This document shows positions 24,538 through 33,621 of a stretch of DNA of 64,000 nt, piece by piece (position 1 is the first letter of the stretch; every line of letters starts with the position of its first letter). The notes below the pieces were generated by a model. The model was given only the letters and a program-made list of their open reading frames with translations, made no database searches and was not told the DNA's origin. Source of the stretch: Flavobacterium piscis (GTDB taxonomy: Bacteria; Bacteroidota; Bacteroidia; Flavobacteriales; Flavobacteriaceae). Location: NCBI RefSeq assembly GCF_001686925.1, contig NZ_LVEN01000027.1, forward strand, positions 806,001 through 870,000, given 5' to 3'. The translations under genes and the position numbers were made by a program.

Positions 24538-26703
24538 TTATTTCTTTCCAGCTTCTACAAATTCCAATTCATCCAGACTTACTTTCGAAGTAAAAATTCC
24601 GTAATTTACTGTTGCTTTATTTTTTTCTATTGAATCTATGCTTCCAACAGATCTTCCGTCGAGCATTCGTACTCTGTCACCAACTTTTAAAATTGGTTTT
24701 GGTTTTTCGACAACAGGCTTCAATTTCTTTTCTTTTTTCTCTTTTCGGATTTCTTCAACCTGAACGGATACTTCTGCGATCACTTCTTTTTTCTTTTCGA
24801 TTATGGCTTTCGCTTCTTTTGGAGTTGCTTTTTTGCGTTTTGAATTTTCAATTTCTATGATTTTCAAAAATTCTCCAATTAATTCTTTTTTGTTTTTATT
24901 GTTGAAATATTTCTCAGAGATATCTTCAATTTTCTGACCAATGTAAATTGTCTTTTGGTTGCTATCATACAATTCCTGATAGCTTTCCAGTTTTTGTTTG
25001 ATTTTTACATTGATGTTTTCCATCTTTTTACTTTCCTCTCGCGCACGAGTTTCTTCTTCTTTAAGATTTATAGAAGTTTTTTCTAGCTTCGATCTTTCTT
25101 TCTGAAGAGTAGCAATGGTTTTGTCAAAGCGAACTTTACCCACTTCGATTTTCTTTTTCGCACGATTAATCAATCCGAAGGGAATACCATTTTTTAATGC
25201 AACCTCAAAAGTAAATGAACTTCCGGCTTGGCCAAGAGCTAACTTATACATAGGTTCTAATGATTTTTCATCAAACATCATATTTGCATTGTTAGCAAAA
25301 GGCAATTCGTTTGCCAAAATTTTCAAGTTTGAATAATGTGTTGTAATGATTCCGAAAGCTTCACGATGATAAAATTCTTCCAGGAAAATTTCAGCCAAAG
25401 CGCCACCCAATTCAGGATCAGAACCTGTACCAAACTCATCAATCAAAAACATAGTTTTCTTATTACATTTCTTTAAAAAGTAATTCATGTTTTTTAATCG
25501 GTAACTATAAGTACTCAAATGATTTTCAATAGATTGATTGTCTCCAATGTCTGTAAGAATTCTATCGAATAAGAAAGTTTCGCTACGCTCGTGAACAGGA
25601 ATCAGCATCCCGGATTGCAACATCAACTGCAATAAACCAACTGTTTTAAGCGAAATAGTTTTTCCTCCGGCATTTGGTCCTGAAATTACAATGATTCGGT
25701 TATCTTGTTTTAATTCAATGGTTTGCGGATGGGTAACTTCGTTTTTTTGTTTGTTATTCAAATACAAAATTGGATGATATGCTTCTCTAAAAAACAATCT
25801 TCTTTCTTCTGTAATGGTTGGCAGGATTCCGTTGATTCTGTTGGCGTATTTTGCTTTTCCGGCAACAACATCAATATCACTTAAAAACTCCTGATATTCA
25901 ATTAGTAAAGGTAAATACGGACGAATTTGATTCGACAATTGTTTTAAAATTCTGGTAATTTCTTCTTTTTCTTCGTACTCAAGATTGGCAAGTTCTCTGG
26001 AATATTGCAAAGTTGCTTCCGGCTCGATATAAGCTATACTTCCAGTTTTAGAACTTCCCAAAATTGAGCCTTTTACCTTACGGCGATACATGGCTAAAAC
26101 CGCTAAAACTCTACGATTTTGCACGAAACTTTCTTTAATATCGTCCAAATAACCAAGGCTATTATTATGAGAAAGAGCAACTCCAAAACTTTGGTTTACT
26201 TTACCGCGAACAATATTCATATTCTGACGGATGCTTAATAATGCAGGCGAAGCGTTATCTTTTATTTCTCCGTATTTATCTACAATTGCATCGATAAAAG
26301 TTACAATATCTTTAGTATATTCAACTCTTGAAGCTCTTGCGTTTAAATTAGGATAATAATCATCAAACTTTTTAAGGAAATTCAACAAGAAATTTGCTGT
26401 TGATGAAAGTGTTGCAATTTTTCTAAAACTTCCTACTTCAAGAAAACTATCTTCGATTGCCAGAAATTTAATTTCATGAGTAATCGCGTCAAATCCGTGA
26501 TTAGGAATGGCGTTATTATTTTCGAAAGATGAAACGTACTCTGATGTTTGCATTAAAGCCTGCATCAAAGTTTCTTTATCTCTAAATGGTGTTATTTCTA
26601 AAGCTTTTTCTTTTCCAATGTCTGTATTGCAGCCAGCCGAAATAGTTTCGAGCACTGTTGGAAATTGTAAATCTTGTAATGTTTTTTCGGTAATGGATAT
26701 CAT
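24538..26703 (-). CDS. MutS2-like DNA mismatch-family ATPase without Smr domain
   Basis: The 721-residue protein has MutS core and clamp helices (residues 1-300) and the MutS ATPase domain with Walker A GPNAGGKT (342-349), LIDEFGTGSDPELG (Walker B) and IITTHYSNLK. A long coiled coil (about 510-640) follows, and a KOW-like end (VGDRVRMLDGRSVGSIDSI). The Smr nuclease domain that closes classical MutS2 is absent. MutS2 acts in recombination suppression or rescue of collided ribosomes in other bacteria, and without Smr only the ATPase and clamp part can operate. It is divergent from the uracil-DNA glycosylase gene. Confidence 0.9.
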   Translation of the reverse strand: MISITEKTLQDLQFPTVLETISAGCNTDIGKEKALEITPFRDKETLMQALMQTSEYVSSFENNNAIPNHGFDAITHEIKFLAIEDSFLEVGSFRKIATLSSTANFLLNFLKKFDDYYPNLNARASRVEYTKDIVTFIDAIVDKYGEIKDNASPALLSIRQNMNIVRGKVNQSFGVALSHNNSLGYLDDIKESFVQNRRVLAVLAMYRRKVKGSILGSSKTGSIAYIEPEATLQYSRELANLEYEEKEEITRILKQLSNQIRPYLPLLIEYQEFLSDIDVVAGKAKYANRINGILPTITEERRLFFREAYHPILYLNNKQKNEVTHPQTIELKQDNRIIVISGPNAGGKTISLKTVGLLQLMLQSGMLIPVHERSETFLFDRILTDIGDNQSIENHLSTYSYRLKNMNYFLKKCNKKTMFLIDEFGTGSDPELGGALAEIFLEEFYHREAFGIITTHYSNLKILANELPFANNANMMFDEKSLEPMYKLALGQAGSSFTFEVALKNGIPFGLINRAKKKIEVGKVRFDKTIATLQKERSKLEKTSINLKEEETRAREESKKMENINVKIKQKLESYQELYDSNQKTIYIGQKIEDISEKYFNNKNKKELIGEFLKIIEIENSKRKKATPKEAKAIIEKKKEVIAEVSVQVEEIRKEKKEKKLKPVVEKPKPILKVGDRVRMLDGRSVGSIDSIEKNKATVNYGIFTSKVSLDELEFVEAGKK

Positions 26704-26727
26704 TTATTTTCTTTAACAAAGTACACG

Positions 26728-26754
26728 CAAAAGTACGAAAACATTACTATTCAA
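26728..26754 (-). promoter_or_regulatory. Putative promoter of the mutS2-like gene
   Basis: On the minus strand TTG (26752-26754) precedes tacttttg (26728-26735) by 16 bp, slightly short of the usual spacing. The ATG is at 26703. Confidence 0.35.
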
Positions 26755-26835
26755 TTCTATAAAGTTTATATCTAAATTTATGATTGGTAAATATGATTTA
26801 AATAAAAAAATCCTGAAATTCGCATAAAAAAAGAT

Positions 26836-27501
26836 ATGGATGTAAAAATGCATGATTCCTGGAAACCGGTTTTAAAGGAAGAATTTGAAAAATCATATTT
26901 TACTGAATTAATTGATTTTGTAAAATCAGAATATACAACTAAGGTTTGTTATCCAAAAGGGAATCAGATTTTTTCAGCTTTTGATCATTGTCATTTTGAT
27001 CAGGTCAAAGTTGTAATTATAGGTCAGGATCCCTATCATGGGCCTAATCAGGCAAACGGATTATGTTTTTCTGTAAACGACGGGATTTCGTTTCCGCCAT
27101 CCCTTCAAAATATTTTTAAAGAAATCGAAACCGATTTGAATATACCAATTCCTAAAACAGGAAATTTAGAACGTTGGGCAGATCAGGGTGTTTTTCTTTT
27201 AAATGCTACTTTAACCGTTAGGCAATCAGAAGCAGGAAGCCATCAGGGAAAAGGTTGGGAAAAATTTACAGATGCTGTAATAAAACAAATTTCGGCTAAT
27301 AGTAAAGATGTTGTTTTTTTATTGTGGGGAGGTTTTGCTCAGAAGAAAGCTGCGCTAATCGATGCCTCAAAACATCATATTTTAAAATCAGGACATCCAT
27401 CTCCTTTAAGTGCCAATAGAGGTTTTTGGTTTGGAAATAAACATTTTAGTCAGGCAAATACTTTTCTGAAATCAAAAGGACTGAAAGAAATTGAATGGTA
27501 A
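26836..27501 (+). CDS. ung: Uracil-DNA glycosylase
   Basis: The 221-residue family 1 UDG removes uracil from DNA as the first step of base excision repair. The water-activating loop GQDPYHG contains catalytic Asp65. The uracil-pocket FSVNDG and LLNATLTVR blocks follow, and the DNA-intercalation loop HPSPLSANRGFW near the C-terminus supplies the catalytic His. All are intact. It is monocistronic, with ATG at 26836. The product is cytoplasmic. A repeat-rich spacer follows. Confidence 0.95.
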   Translation: MDVKMHDSWKPVLKEEFEKSYFTELIDFVKSEYTTKVCYPKGNQIFSAFDHCHFDQVKVVIIGQDPYHGPNQANGLCFSVNDGISFPPSLQNIFKEIETDLNIPIPKTGNLERWADQGVFLLNATLTVRQSEAGSHQGKGWEKFTDAVIKQISANSKDVVFLLWGGFAQKKAALIDASKHHILKSGHPSPLSANRGFWFGNKHFSQANTFLKSKGLKEIEW

Positions 27502-27554
27502 AACAATAATTCCACAAATTTTTACTAATTATCAATCTTGATTTCTATAATCTT

Positions 27555-27655
27555 GTCATTTCTGACGAACGAGAAATCTTCGCAATTAACTCCGGAACCA
27601 GAATCAAGGTTTTGTCGAGCTTCTCGCGAAGATTTCTCCCTTCGATCGAAATGAC
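27555..27655. repeat. Family A dispersed inverted repeat, copy 3 (diverged)
   Basis: The arms begin gtcatttctgacgaacgaga and end ctcccttcgatcgaaatgac. They pair imperfectly because of single-base insertions relative to copies 1 and 2. The loop is of similar length. Confidence 0.8.
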
Positions 27656-27690
27656 AACTAGACGAAAATATTCTTATGAAAATGATTGTC

Positions 27691-27771
27691 TTAGCCCCGA
27701 TAGAAGTGGAAATCCTTTTTTATTTTTTCTTTAAAATAAAAAAGATTGGAACGGATAGCGGGATTAGCTCC
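27691..27771. repeat. Family B dispersed element, copy 2
   Basis: It runs from ttagccccgatagaagtgga through a self-complementary A/T centre to acggatagcgggattagctc. It lies 11 bp before the stop of the minus-strand DUF4258-like gene and nearly matches the reverse complement of 60541-60625. Confidence 0.85.
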
Positions 27772-27782
27772 TGATAAAAAAA

Positions 27783-28169
27783 TTACTTTTCCAGAGGTTT
27801 CTTTACAATCTCGTCTAAAACAGCTTTGTTTTCGTAGTTAATTACTTTAAGGATAATCTCTTGGTTTTTAACTGTTTTTCCTTCAATAATGTAAAGTTTT
27901 CCTTTTTTGAAAGGAACATTACTCTGGTCAAAATCAACATCGCCAAATTTCAAGGTATTTTTAATATCGGCGGTATCGATCCATTTTTCATTTAAAGTCT
28001 GAACTGCTTTTTCAGAATACTGGAAAGGTTTTGTACGTAAACTATTTAAAACACGGGCATTTGGAAAATAGTTGCAACGGGTATCTTTTCCGCTAAAAAC
28101 GAGGGCTACAAAAAAGCATCCCATAACCAAACCAATCAGATAATAAGCAAAACGATGTACGAACTTCAT
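27783..28169 (-). CDS. DUF4258-like membrane-anchored protein
   Basis: The start at 28169 (MKFVHRFAYYLIGL, 128 residues) is preferred to the one at 28187, because a -7-like promoter element covers 28185-28192. A single N-terminal helix (about residues 5-24) anchors a small domain with CNYFPNARVLNSLRTKPF and, later, FDQSNVPFKKGKLYIIEG. The pattern resembles DUF4258 proteins of Flavobacteriia, though I assign it by appearance. It is last in a minus-strand run after alanine dehydrogenase. Function unknown. Confidence 0.75.
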   Translation of the reverse strand: MKFVHRFAYYLIGLVMGCFFVALVFSGKDTRCNYFPNARVLNSLRTKPFQYSEKAVQTLNEKWIDTADIKNTLKFGDVDFDQSNVPFKKGKLYIIEGKTVKNQEIILKVINYENKAVLDEIVKKPLEK

Positions 28170-28184
28170 GAAATAAAATTTTTG

Positions 28185-28216
28185 CAAAGGTACACTAAAG
28201 TTCCCTTAAAATACAA
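28185..28216 (-). promoter_or_regulatory. Putative promoter of the DUF4258-like gene
   Basis: On the minus strand TTG (28214-28216) is followed after 21 bp by tacctttg (28185-28192). The TTG lies inside the 3' end of the alanine dehydrogenase gene. It decides the start codon at 28169. Confidence 0.5.
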
Positions 28217-29405
28217 GTAAATTGATGTCGTTATCGGGTAAATCAAACCATTCGCCAATTGCTTTGTTGGTTAAAATTCCGTGATACAGGTAAATTCCGT
28301 TTTTTAAACCTTTATTGCATCTTATCGCACTTTCTAAACCTCCGTCTTCTGCTATTTGAAGTAAATATGGAGTTAGTATGTTACTTATTGATAATGAGGC
28401 TGTTTTAGAATATCGGGATGGTATATTAGGAACGCAATAATGTAAAACATTACTCTTTATAAAAGTTGGTTTTTCATGAGTGGTAACTTCTGAGGTTTCA
28501 AAGCAGCCTCCGGTATCGATACTTACATCCACAATAACAGCACCTTTTTTCATGTGCTCTACCATCGTTTCTGTCACTATAATCGGACAACGCTCTTTTC
28601 CGCGCATGGCCCCAATAGCAACATCGCAACGTCTTAGCGCTTTTAGTAACGCTTTTTGCTGCACTGTAGAAGTAAAGATTCTTTGATTTAGATTATTTTG
28701 TAAACGACGCAACTTTGTAATTGAATTGTCAAAAACTTTTACATTTGCTCCCAAACCAATAGCGGTTTTAGCAGCAAATTCTCCTACTGTTCCAGCTCCT
28801 AAAATTACAACTTCGGTAGGAGGGACGCCGGTAATGTTTCCAAATAAAAGTCCTTTTCCAAACTCATCTGTAATCATCAATTCGGCAGCAATAAGTATTG
28901 AGGCTGTTCCTGCGATTTCGCTTAGCGATTTTACAGCAGGATAAGATCCGTCTTCATCTTTTATATATTCAAAAGCAAGTGCAGTAATTTTTTTCTGCGC
29001 TAAGGCCTCGAAGTATTCTTTCTTTTTGGTTTTTAACTGAATAGCCGAAATAATAATCGTCTCCGGATTGATCATTTTAATTTCTGCTATAGTAGGAGGT
29101 TCTACTTTTAGCAGCATTGGGCATCCAAAAACTTTTTTGGTATCTTTTGTTACTTCAGCTCCCGCGTCAGAATATTCTTTATCAGAATAACTGGAACTTT
29201 CTCCCGCTCCGGATTCAATCATTACGCGATGACCTTCATAAGTCAAGGAGTTGACAGCATCTGGAGTTAAGCAAATACGACGTTCCTGATAACTCGTTTC
29301 TTTAGGAATCCCTATAAAAAGTTCTCTTTTGAATCGGCCAACTTCAAGTTTTTCTTCTTGTGGCAACAATTGTTGTTTCGTAAATGGAGTTAAGGTGATT
29401 GACAT
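28206..29405 (-). CDS. ald: Alanine dehydrogenase
   Basis: This 399-residue protein of the AlaDH/PNT family catalyses NAD-dependent interconversion of alanine with pyruvate and ammonia. The N-terminal domain has GIPKETSYQERRICLTPDAV, with the substrate Arg and Lys, and residues LLKVEPP follow. The NAD site is VVILGAGTVGEFAAKTAIGLGANVKVFD, a full Rossmann GxGxxG (only key residues matter). RCDVAIGAMRGKERCPIIVT and VIVDVSIDTGGCFET are the catalytic blocks. The form is the longer Bacteroidota type with an extra N-terminal 20 residues. The product is cytoplasmic. Confidence 0.9.
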   Translation of the reverse strand: MSITLTPFTKQQLLPQEEKLEVGRFKRELFIGIPKETSYQERRICLTPDAVNSLTYEGHRVMIESGAGESSSYSDKEYSDAGAEVTKDTKKVFGCPMLLKVEPPTIAEIKMINPETIIISAIQLKTKKKEYFEALAQKKITALAFEYIKDEDGSYPAVKSLSEIAGTASILIAAELMITDEFGKGLLFGNITGVPPTEVVILGAGTVGEFAAKTAIGLGANVKVFDNSITKLRRLQNNLNQRIFTSTVQQKALLKALRRCDVAIGAMRGKERCPIIVTETMVEHMKKGAVIVDVSIDTGGCFETSEVTTHEKPTFIKSNVLHYCVPNIPSRYSKTASLSISNILTPYLLQIAEDGGLESAIRCNKGLKNGIYLYHGILTNKAIGEWFDLPDNDINLLVF

Positions 29406-29488
29406 GGGTTGTGCGAAAATTAAGAGTACAAATTACGTAAAAAGTTTTAAAATCAATGTAAAAATTCTGGTAATACTATATGATGAAA

Positions 29489-29953
29489 TTAATGCATAAT
29501 TTTTTCCATTTTAATATCGGCCCTTTCATAACTTACATTTCCTAAAGGAACTTCTATAAAACCGAATTTTTCATACAAATGAATTGCAGGCAGTAATTTT
29601 CGGTTCGAATATAAAATGAGTTTTTTTATGTTGTTTTTTTCGGCTACAGCCAAACAATGAATTAGTAATTGATTGCCAACTCCCAGGCCTTGCGCTTTAT
29701 CTGAAACGGCCATTTTGCTTAATTCAAATGTGTCATGATCAATTTTTATTAAAGAAACTGTACCGATAATTTCACCTTTATATTTAGCGTAGAAAATCAA
29801 TCCGCCTTTGTCGATAATTTCTTCTTGCGGATTAGAAAGTACTATTTCATCTTGTTCCTCAACTTTAAAATATTTTTGAAGCCATTCTTTATTTAAGGTT
29901 TTGATTGGCTCTTTTGATTCTGCTGAAAAGGGAATAATTTCTACGGTAGTCAT
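29489..29953 (-). CDS. GNAT family N-acetyltransferase
   Basis: The 154-residue protein fits a single GNAT domain. The acetyl-CoA loop LSKMAVSDKAQGLGVGNQLL (about residues 92-111) contains the Q/R-x-x-G-x-G/A pattern, here QGLGVG. The end YEKFGFIEVPLG is the usual final strand. No hint of the acceptor (metabolite, peptide or protein) is seen. It lies between tsaE and alanine dehydrogenase on the minus strand, separated from tsaE by an inverted repeat that probably terminates or insulates transcription. Confidence 0.88.
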   Translation of the reverse strand: MTTVEIIPFSAESKEPIKTLNKEWLQKYFKVEEQDEIVLSNPQEEIIDKGGLIFYAKYKGEIIGTVSLIKIDHDTFELSKMAVSDKAQGLGVGNQLLIHCLAVAEKNNIKKLILYSNRKLLPAIHLYEKFGFIEVPLGNVSYERADIKMEKIMH

Positions 29954-29974
29954 TTATATATGTATATTTTTTCA

Positions 29975-30050
29975 CAGAGATTCACGAAGATTTCGCAAAG
30001 TCACAAAAAGAATTATTATAAGATCTTTGTGAAATCTTCGTGAATCTCTG
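29975..30050. repeat. Word-type inverted repeat ('cagagattcacgaagattt')
   Basis: The 26-bp arms (29975-30000 and 30025-30050) are complementary with one wobble and a 24-nt loop. The right-arm word gtgaatctctgcgga recurs at 54903-54917. It lies between tsaE and the GNAT gene. Confidence 0.75.
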
Positions 30051-30058
30051 CGGAGGAT

Positions 30059-30466
30059 TTATTCTAATTTCAATTCTCTTTTTCCATCTGCCAATAACTC
30101 AATTGTAACCACCGAATGTTCTTCAGGAATTAAACTAGCGATTTTTTCAGACCATTCGATAAAACACCAATTTCCGGAGTACAAATAATCATCCACGCCC
30201 ATATCCAGAGCTTCAGTTTCTTTATTTAGTCGATAAAAATCAAAATGATAAACGATCTGATTGTTAGGAGTGTAGTATTCATTAACTAAAGAAAAGGTTG
30301 GGCTGCTTGTAGCATCTTCAACTCCAATATTTTTACAAAGTTGTTTGATTAAGGTAGTTTTTCCAACTCCCATTTCTCCATTAAAAAGAATAATTTTCTT
30401 TGGATTTTGAACTAAAATTTTCTCTGCTACTTCTTTAATCTGATCTAATGAAAAAACGATATTCAT
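30059..30466 (-). CDS. tsaE: tRNA t6A biosynthesis ATPase TsaE
   Basis: The 135-residue P-loop protein has Walker A GEMGVGKTTLIKQL (about residues 30-43), TSSPTFSLVNEY, YHFDFYRL (Walker B region) and CFIEWSEK, all signatures of TsaE/YjeE. It activates the TsaB-TsaD complex in transferring threonylcarbamoyl to A37 of tRNAs, using the intermediate made by TsaC (16121-16741). TsaB and TsaD are not in the window. It lies downstream of porX on the same strand, separated by an inverted repeat. Confidence 0.93.
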   Translation of the reverse strand: MNIVFSLDQIKEVAEKILVQNPKKIILFNGEMGVGKTTLIKQLCKNIGVEDATSSPTFSLVNEYYTPNNQIVYHFDFYRLNKETEALDMGVDDYLYSGNWCFIEWSEKIASLIPEEHSVVTIELLADGKRELKLE

Positions 30467-30513
30467 TTTTATTGCTTATTAATTATAGTCTCAATTTTGA
30501 GTTTTCAGTCACG

Positions 30514-30571
30514 GTTTTCAGTCACAGTTTAGGACTGTAAACTGTGACTGTGACTAAAAACCGCGGCTAAA
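30514..30571. repeat. Word-type quasi-palindrome ('cagtcacagttta')
   Basis: The 13-bp arms cagtcacagttta (30519-30531) and taaactgtgactg (30538-30550) pair perfectly, with outer ttttcagtcac / gactaaaaacc words. Related elements lie at 37629-37704, 24506-24539 and 60466-60488. Confidence 0.65.
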
Positions 30572-30577
30572 ACTTTT

Positions 30578-32131
30578 CTATTTCGGGTTAAATACCAAGA
30601 ACGGAATAATCATTTCTTCTAACGAAATTCCTCCGTGTTGATATGTATTTCTGTAATAACTCACATAATGATTGTAGTTGTTTACGTAGGCTAAAAAGAA
30701 ATCATTTTTAGCAAAAATAAACGAACTGCTCATGTTTATTGCCGGTAAACCAATATCTTTTGGTTCTTTTACTACGTAAACATCTTTTTGTTCGTACGTT
30801 AAACTACGACCTGTTTTATAACGCAAATTTAAACTTGTATTTTTATCTCCCACCACTTTTGACGGGTTTTTTACATTAATTGTTCCGTGATCTGTTGTTA
30901 GGATCAATTTGAAACCTAAAAGTTGTGCTTGCTGGATAATTTCTAAAAGCGGAGAATTTTTAAACCAGCTTAAAGTTAGTGAGCGATACGCTTTATCATC
31001 AGAAGCTAGTTCTTTTACAACATCCATTTCGGTTTTTGCGTGAGACAGCATATCAACGAAATTGTATACTACGGTAACTAAGTCATTGCCTTTAAGTGCT
31101 TTGAAGTTTTCGGCTAATTTTTTACCTCCGGCATAATTAGTGATTTTAAAATAATCTTCTTTTATGTTTAGGCCTAAACGTTTTAATTGTGCGGTTAGAA
31201 ATTCAGCTTCGTAAAGGTTTTTTCCTCCGTCTTCTACATCATTTTTCCAGTATTGCGGAAATTGTTTTTCCATTTCTGTTGGCAATAAGCCAGAGAAAAT
31301 AGCATTTCTGGCATATTGTGTTGCAGTAGGAAGTATAGAGAAATAAGGAACTTCTTTTTCTAATTTGTAATAATTTGCTACAACGGTTTCAAAAGATTTC
31401 CATTGGTCGTAACGTAAATTATCAATTACAACGAATAAAATGGGTTTGTCTTTCTTTTTGATTTCAGGAACAACTAATTCCTTGAATAAATTATGGGATT
31501 GAATTGGTTTATCTGCTTTTGGTGCAAACCAGTCTTCATAATTTCTCTCGATGAATTTTCCGAATTGAGAATTGGCTTCAACTTTTTGAGATTCAAGGAT
31601 TTCGATCATTCCCTGATCGTTGATGTTTTCGAGTTCAAGTTCCCAAAAAATCAATTTTTTATATAATTCTACCCAATCTTCATAGGAATTAACCATAGCC
31701 ATTTCCATGGCGATTTTTCTAAATTCCTTTTGATAATCCAGCGTTGTTTTTTCAGAAATTAATCTTGAATGATCGAGGTTTTTCTTTAAACTCAGTAAAA
31801 TCTGATTCGGATTTACCGGTTTTATTAAATAATCTGCGATTTTAGAACCAATAGCTTCTTCCATTATGTACTCTTCTTCGCTTTTGGTAATCATAATCAT
31901 TGGTATGGCCGATTTTTTTTCTTTCATTTCAGAAAGTGTTTCCAGGCCACTCATTCCAGGCATATTTTCATCCAAAAAAACAATGTCAAAATTATCTTCT
32001 TCAAATAAGGCAATAGCATCCAAACCATTGTTACAAGTGGTTACAGCATAGTTTTTTTTCTCGAGAAATAATATATGTGGTTTCAAAAGATCGATTTCGT
32101 CATCGACCCAAAGTATTTTTATCTTATCCAT
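30578..32131 (-). CDS. porX: PorX-type response regulator with PglZ/alkaline phosphatase domain
   Basis: The 517-residue protein joins an N-terminal receiver domain (acidic pocket Asp10-Asp11, phosphorylated Asp54 in FLDENMPGMSG, Lys in ITKSEEEY) through a helical linker to a C-terminal PglZ/alkaline-phosphatase-fold domain. The latter begins near ILFVVIDNLRYDQW and holds LTTDHGTI and YQHGGISLEEMIIPF metal-site motifs. There is no DNA-binding domain. PorX is the T9SS regulator, paired with the histidine kinase PorY and linked to the ECF factor SigP in Porphyromonas. PorY is not in the window. It controls export of proteins such as the delta-60 repeat protein. Confidence 0.92.
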   Translation of the reverse strand: MDKIKILWVDDEIDLLKPHILFLEKKNYAVTTCNNGLDAIALFEEDNFDIVFLDENMPGMSGLETLSEMKEKKSAIPMIMITKSEEEYIMEEAIGSKIADYLIKPVNPNQILLSLKKNLDHSRLISEKTTLDYQKEFRKIAMEMAMVNSYEDWVELYKKLIFWELELENINDQGMIEILESQKVEANSQFGKFIERNYEDWFAPKADKPIQSHNLFKELVVPEIKKKDKPILFVVIDNLRYDQWKSFETVVANYYKLEKEVPYFSILPTATQYARNAIFSGLLPTEMEKQFPQYWKNDVEDGGKNLYEAEFLTAQLKRLGLNIKEDYFKITNYAGGKKLAENFKALKGNDLVTVVYNFVDMLSHAKTEMDVVKELASDDKAYRSLTLSWFKNSPLLEIIQQAQLLGFKLILTTDHGTINVKNPSKVVGDKNTSLNLRYKTGRSLTYEQKDVYVVKEPKDIGLPAINMSSSFIFAKNDFFLAYVNNYNHYVSYYRNTYQHGGISLEEMIIPFLVFNPK

Positions 32132-32322
32132 AAACGTGTTTAATTTTAATGCAATTTAGAGGTATAGAACTTAAAAAGTATTAAAAATAGTATAAATTTC
32201 AGAATAACAAAAGTTGGTTTTTGTATATTTTTTTAAATGTAATTCAGTAATACTCTGGAAATCATCACACTTTAATGTCAATTTTTAAATGAAAAACACA
32301 AAGCTGTTTATAGTTAATTACT

Positions 32323-32330
32323 TATATTTG
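32323..32330 (+). promoter_or_regulatory. Putative -7 element of the HD-domain gene
   Basis: tatatttg fits TAnnTTTG and ends 22 bp before the GTG start at 32353. Confidence 0.35.
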
Positions 32331-32352
32331 TTGACCTAAAAAGAACCAAATA

Positions 32353-33582
32353 GTGACTCATATCAATAAGTTAAAAATATTCAATGATCCCATTTACGGG
32401 TTTATTTCTATCCCGAACGAACTTATTTACGACTTAATTCAGCATCCGTATTTTCAGCGTTTACGCCGTATTTCGCAAATGGGAATGTCGTATTTGGTTT
32501 ATCCCGGGGCCAATCATACTCGTTTTCATCATGCTTTGGGCTGTATGCATTTGATGCAAAAGGCTGTAGAAACACTTCGTTTTAAAGGAGTTGCTATTTC
32601 AAATGATGAAGAATGTGCTTTGTTAATCGCTATTTTACTTCATGATATTGGTCATGGGCCGTTTTCGCATGCAATGGAAAAAAGTATTGTTGAAGATGTA
32701 AATCATGAAGCCATTTCATTATTATTCATGAATCAGTTGAATGATGAATTCGAAGGTAAATTGAGTTTGGCAATTCAGGTTTTTAAAGGAGAATATCACA
32801 GGAAATTTATGCTGCAATTGATTTCAAGTCAGTTGGATATGGATCGAATGGACTATTTGAAACGTGATAGTTTTTATACTGGTGTTGCTGAAGGAAATGT
32901 TAATTCCGAACGTTTGATTCAAATGATGAATGTCGTTGACGGCGTTTTGGTAATTGAAGAGAAAGGAATTTATTCTGTAGAGAAATTTTTGCTTTCAAGA
33001 AGATTAATGTACTGGCAGGCTTATTTGCATAAAACAAGTTTAGTTGCAGAGTTAATTTTGATGAATGTGCTAAAAAGAGCCAAAGAATTAACCTTAAAGG
33101 GGATTATTTTGCCTTGCAGTGAGCCTCTTTTGTATTTTATGCAAAACAAAGTGACTTTAGAAGATTTTGATGCTGAAAAATTAGATTTGTTTTCTCAACT
33201 AGATGATTTTGATATAATTAGTGCTTTAAAAGCATGGCAAAAGCAAGATGATTTTGTGTTGTCTACTTTGAGTAAGATGTTGATTAATAGAGATTTATTA
33301 AAAATTAAATTAAGTGCTGAGAAAATTTCGGCAGAAGAATCTCAATCTTTAAAAGAAGAATTTGCTAATGCACACCATATTACGCAATTAGAGGCGGGAT
33401 ATTTTATTTTTAGAGGAAAAATAAAAAATCAGGCTTATAGTAAAGAAGCTGAACCTATACGAATTTTGAAAAAAGATAAAACAATTGAGGATGTCGTAGA
33501 AGCATCTGATCAGCTGAATTTGAAATCGTTATCTAAATTGGTTACAAAATATTACATCTGTTTTCCAAAACAACTTATCTAA
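32353..33582 (+). CDS. HD-domain phosphohydrolase
   Basis: The start codon is GTG (32353), chosen because the conserved LKIFNDPIYGFI begins six residues later and no ATG precedes it. The 409-residue protein has the HD metal site, with HHALGCMHLM (about residue 57) and LLHDIGHGPFSHAME (about 96-110), plus the SSQLDMDRMDYLKRDSF block of the YpgQ/SAMHD1-like dNTPase-related group. Bacteroidota genomes keep this gene beside lpxD. The substrate (nucleotide, dNTP or other) is unknown. It heads the plus-strand lipid A block. Confidence 0.87.
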   Translation: MTHINKLKIFNDPIYGFISIPNELIYDLIQHPYFQRLRRISQMGMSYLVYPGANHTRFHHALGCMHLMQKAVETLRFKGVAISNDEECALLIAILLHDIGHGPFSHAMEKSIVEDVNHEAISLLFMNQLNDEFEGKLSLAIQVFKGEYHRKFMLQLISSQLDMDRMDYLKRDSFYTGVAEGNVNSERLIQMMNVVDGVLVIEEKGIYSVEKFLLSRRLMYWQAYLHKTSLVAELILMNVLKRAKELTLKGIILPCSEPLLYFMQNKVTLEDFDAEKLDLFSQLDDFDIISALKAWQKQDDFVLSTLSKMLINRDLLKIKLSAEKISAEESQSLKEEFANAHHITQLEAGYFIFRGKIKNQAYSKEAEPIRILKKDKTIEDVVEASDQLNLKSLSKLVTKYYICFPKQLI

Positions 33583-33608
33583 AATTAACATTTAAAATCT
33601 ATTTTTTA

Positions 33609-33616
33609 TATTTTTG
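33609..33616 (+). promoter_or_regulatory. Putative -7 element immediately before lpxD
   Basis: tatttttg ends only 5 bp before the ATG at 33622, so transcription would start at or next to the start codon (leaderless or near-leaderless mRNA). No convincing -33 TTG is seen. Confidence 0.3.
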
Positions 33617-33621
33617 TCGCA

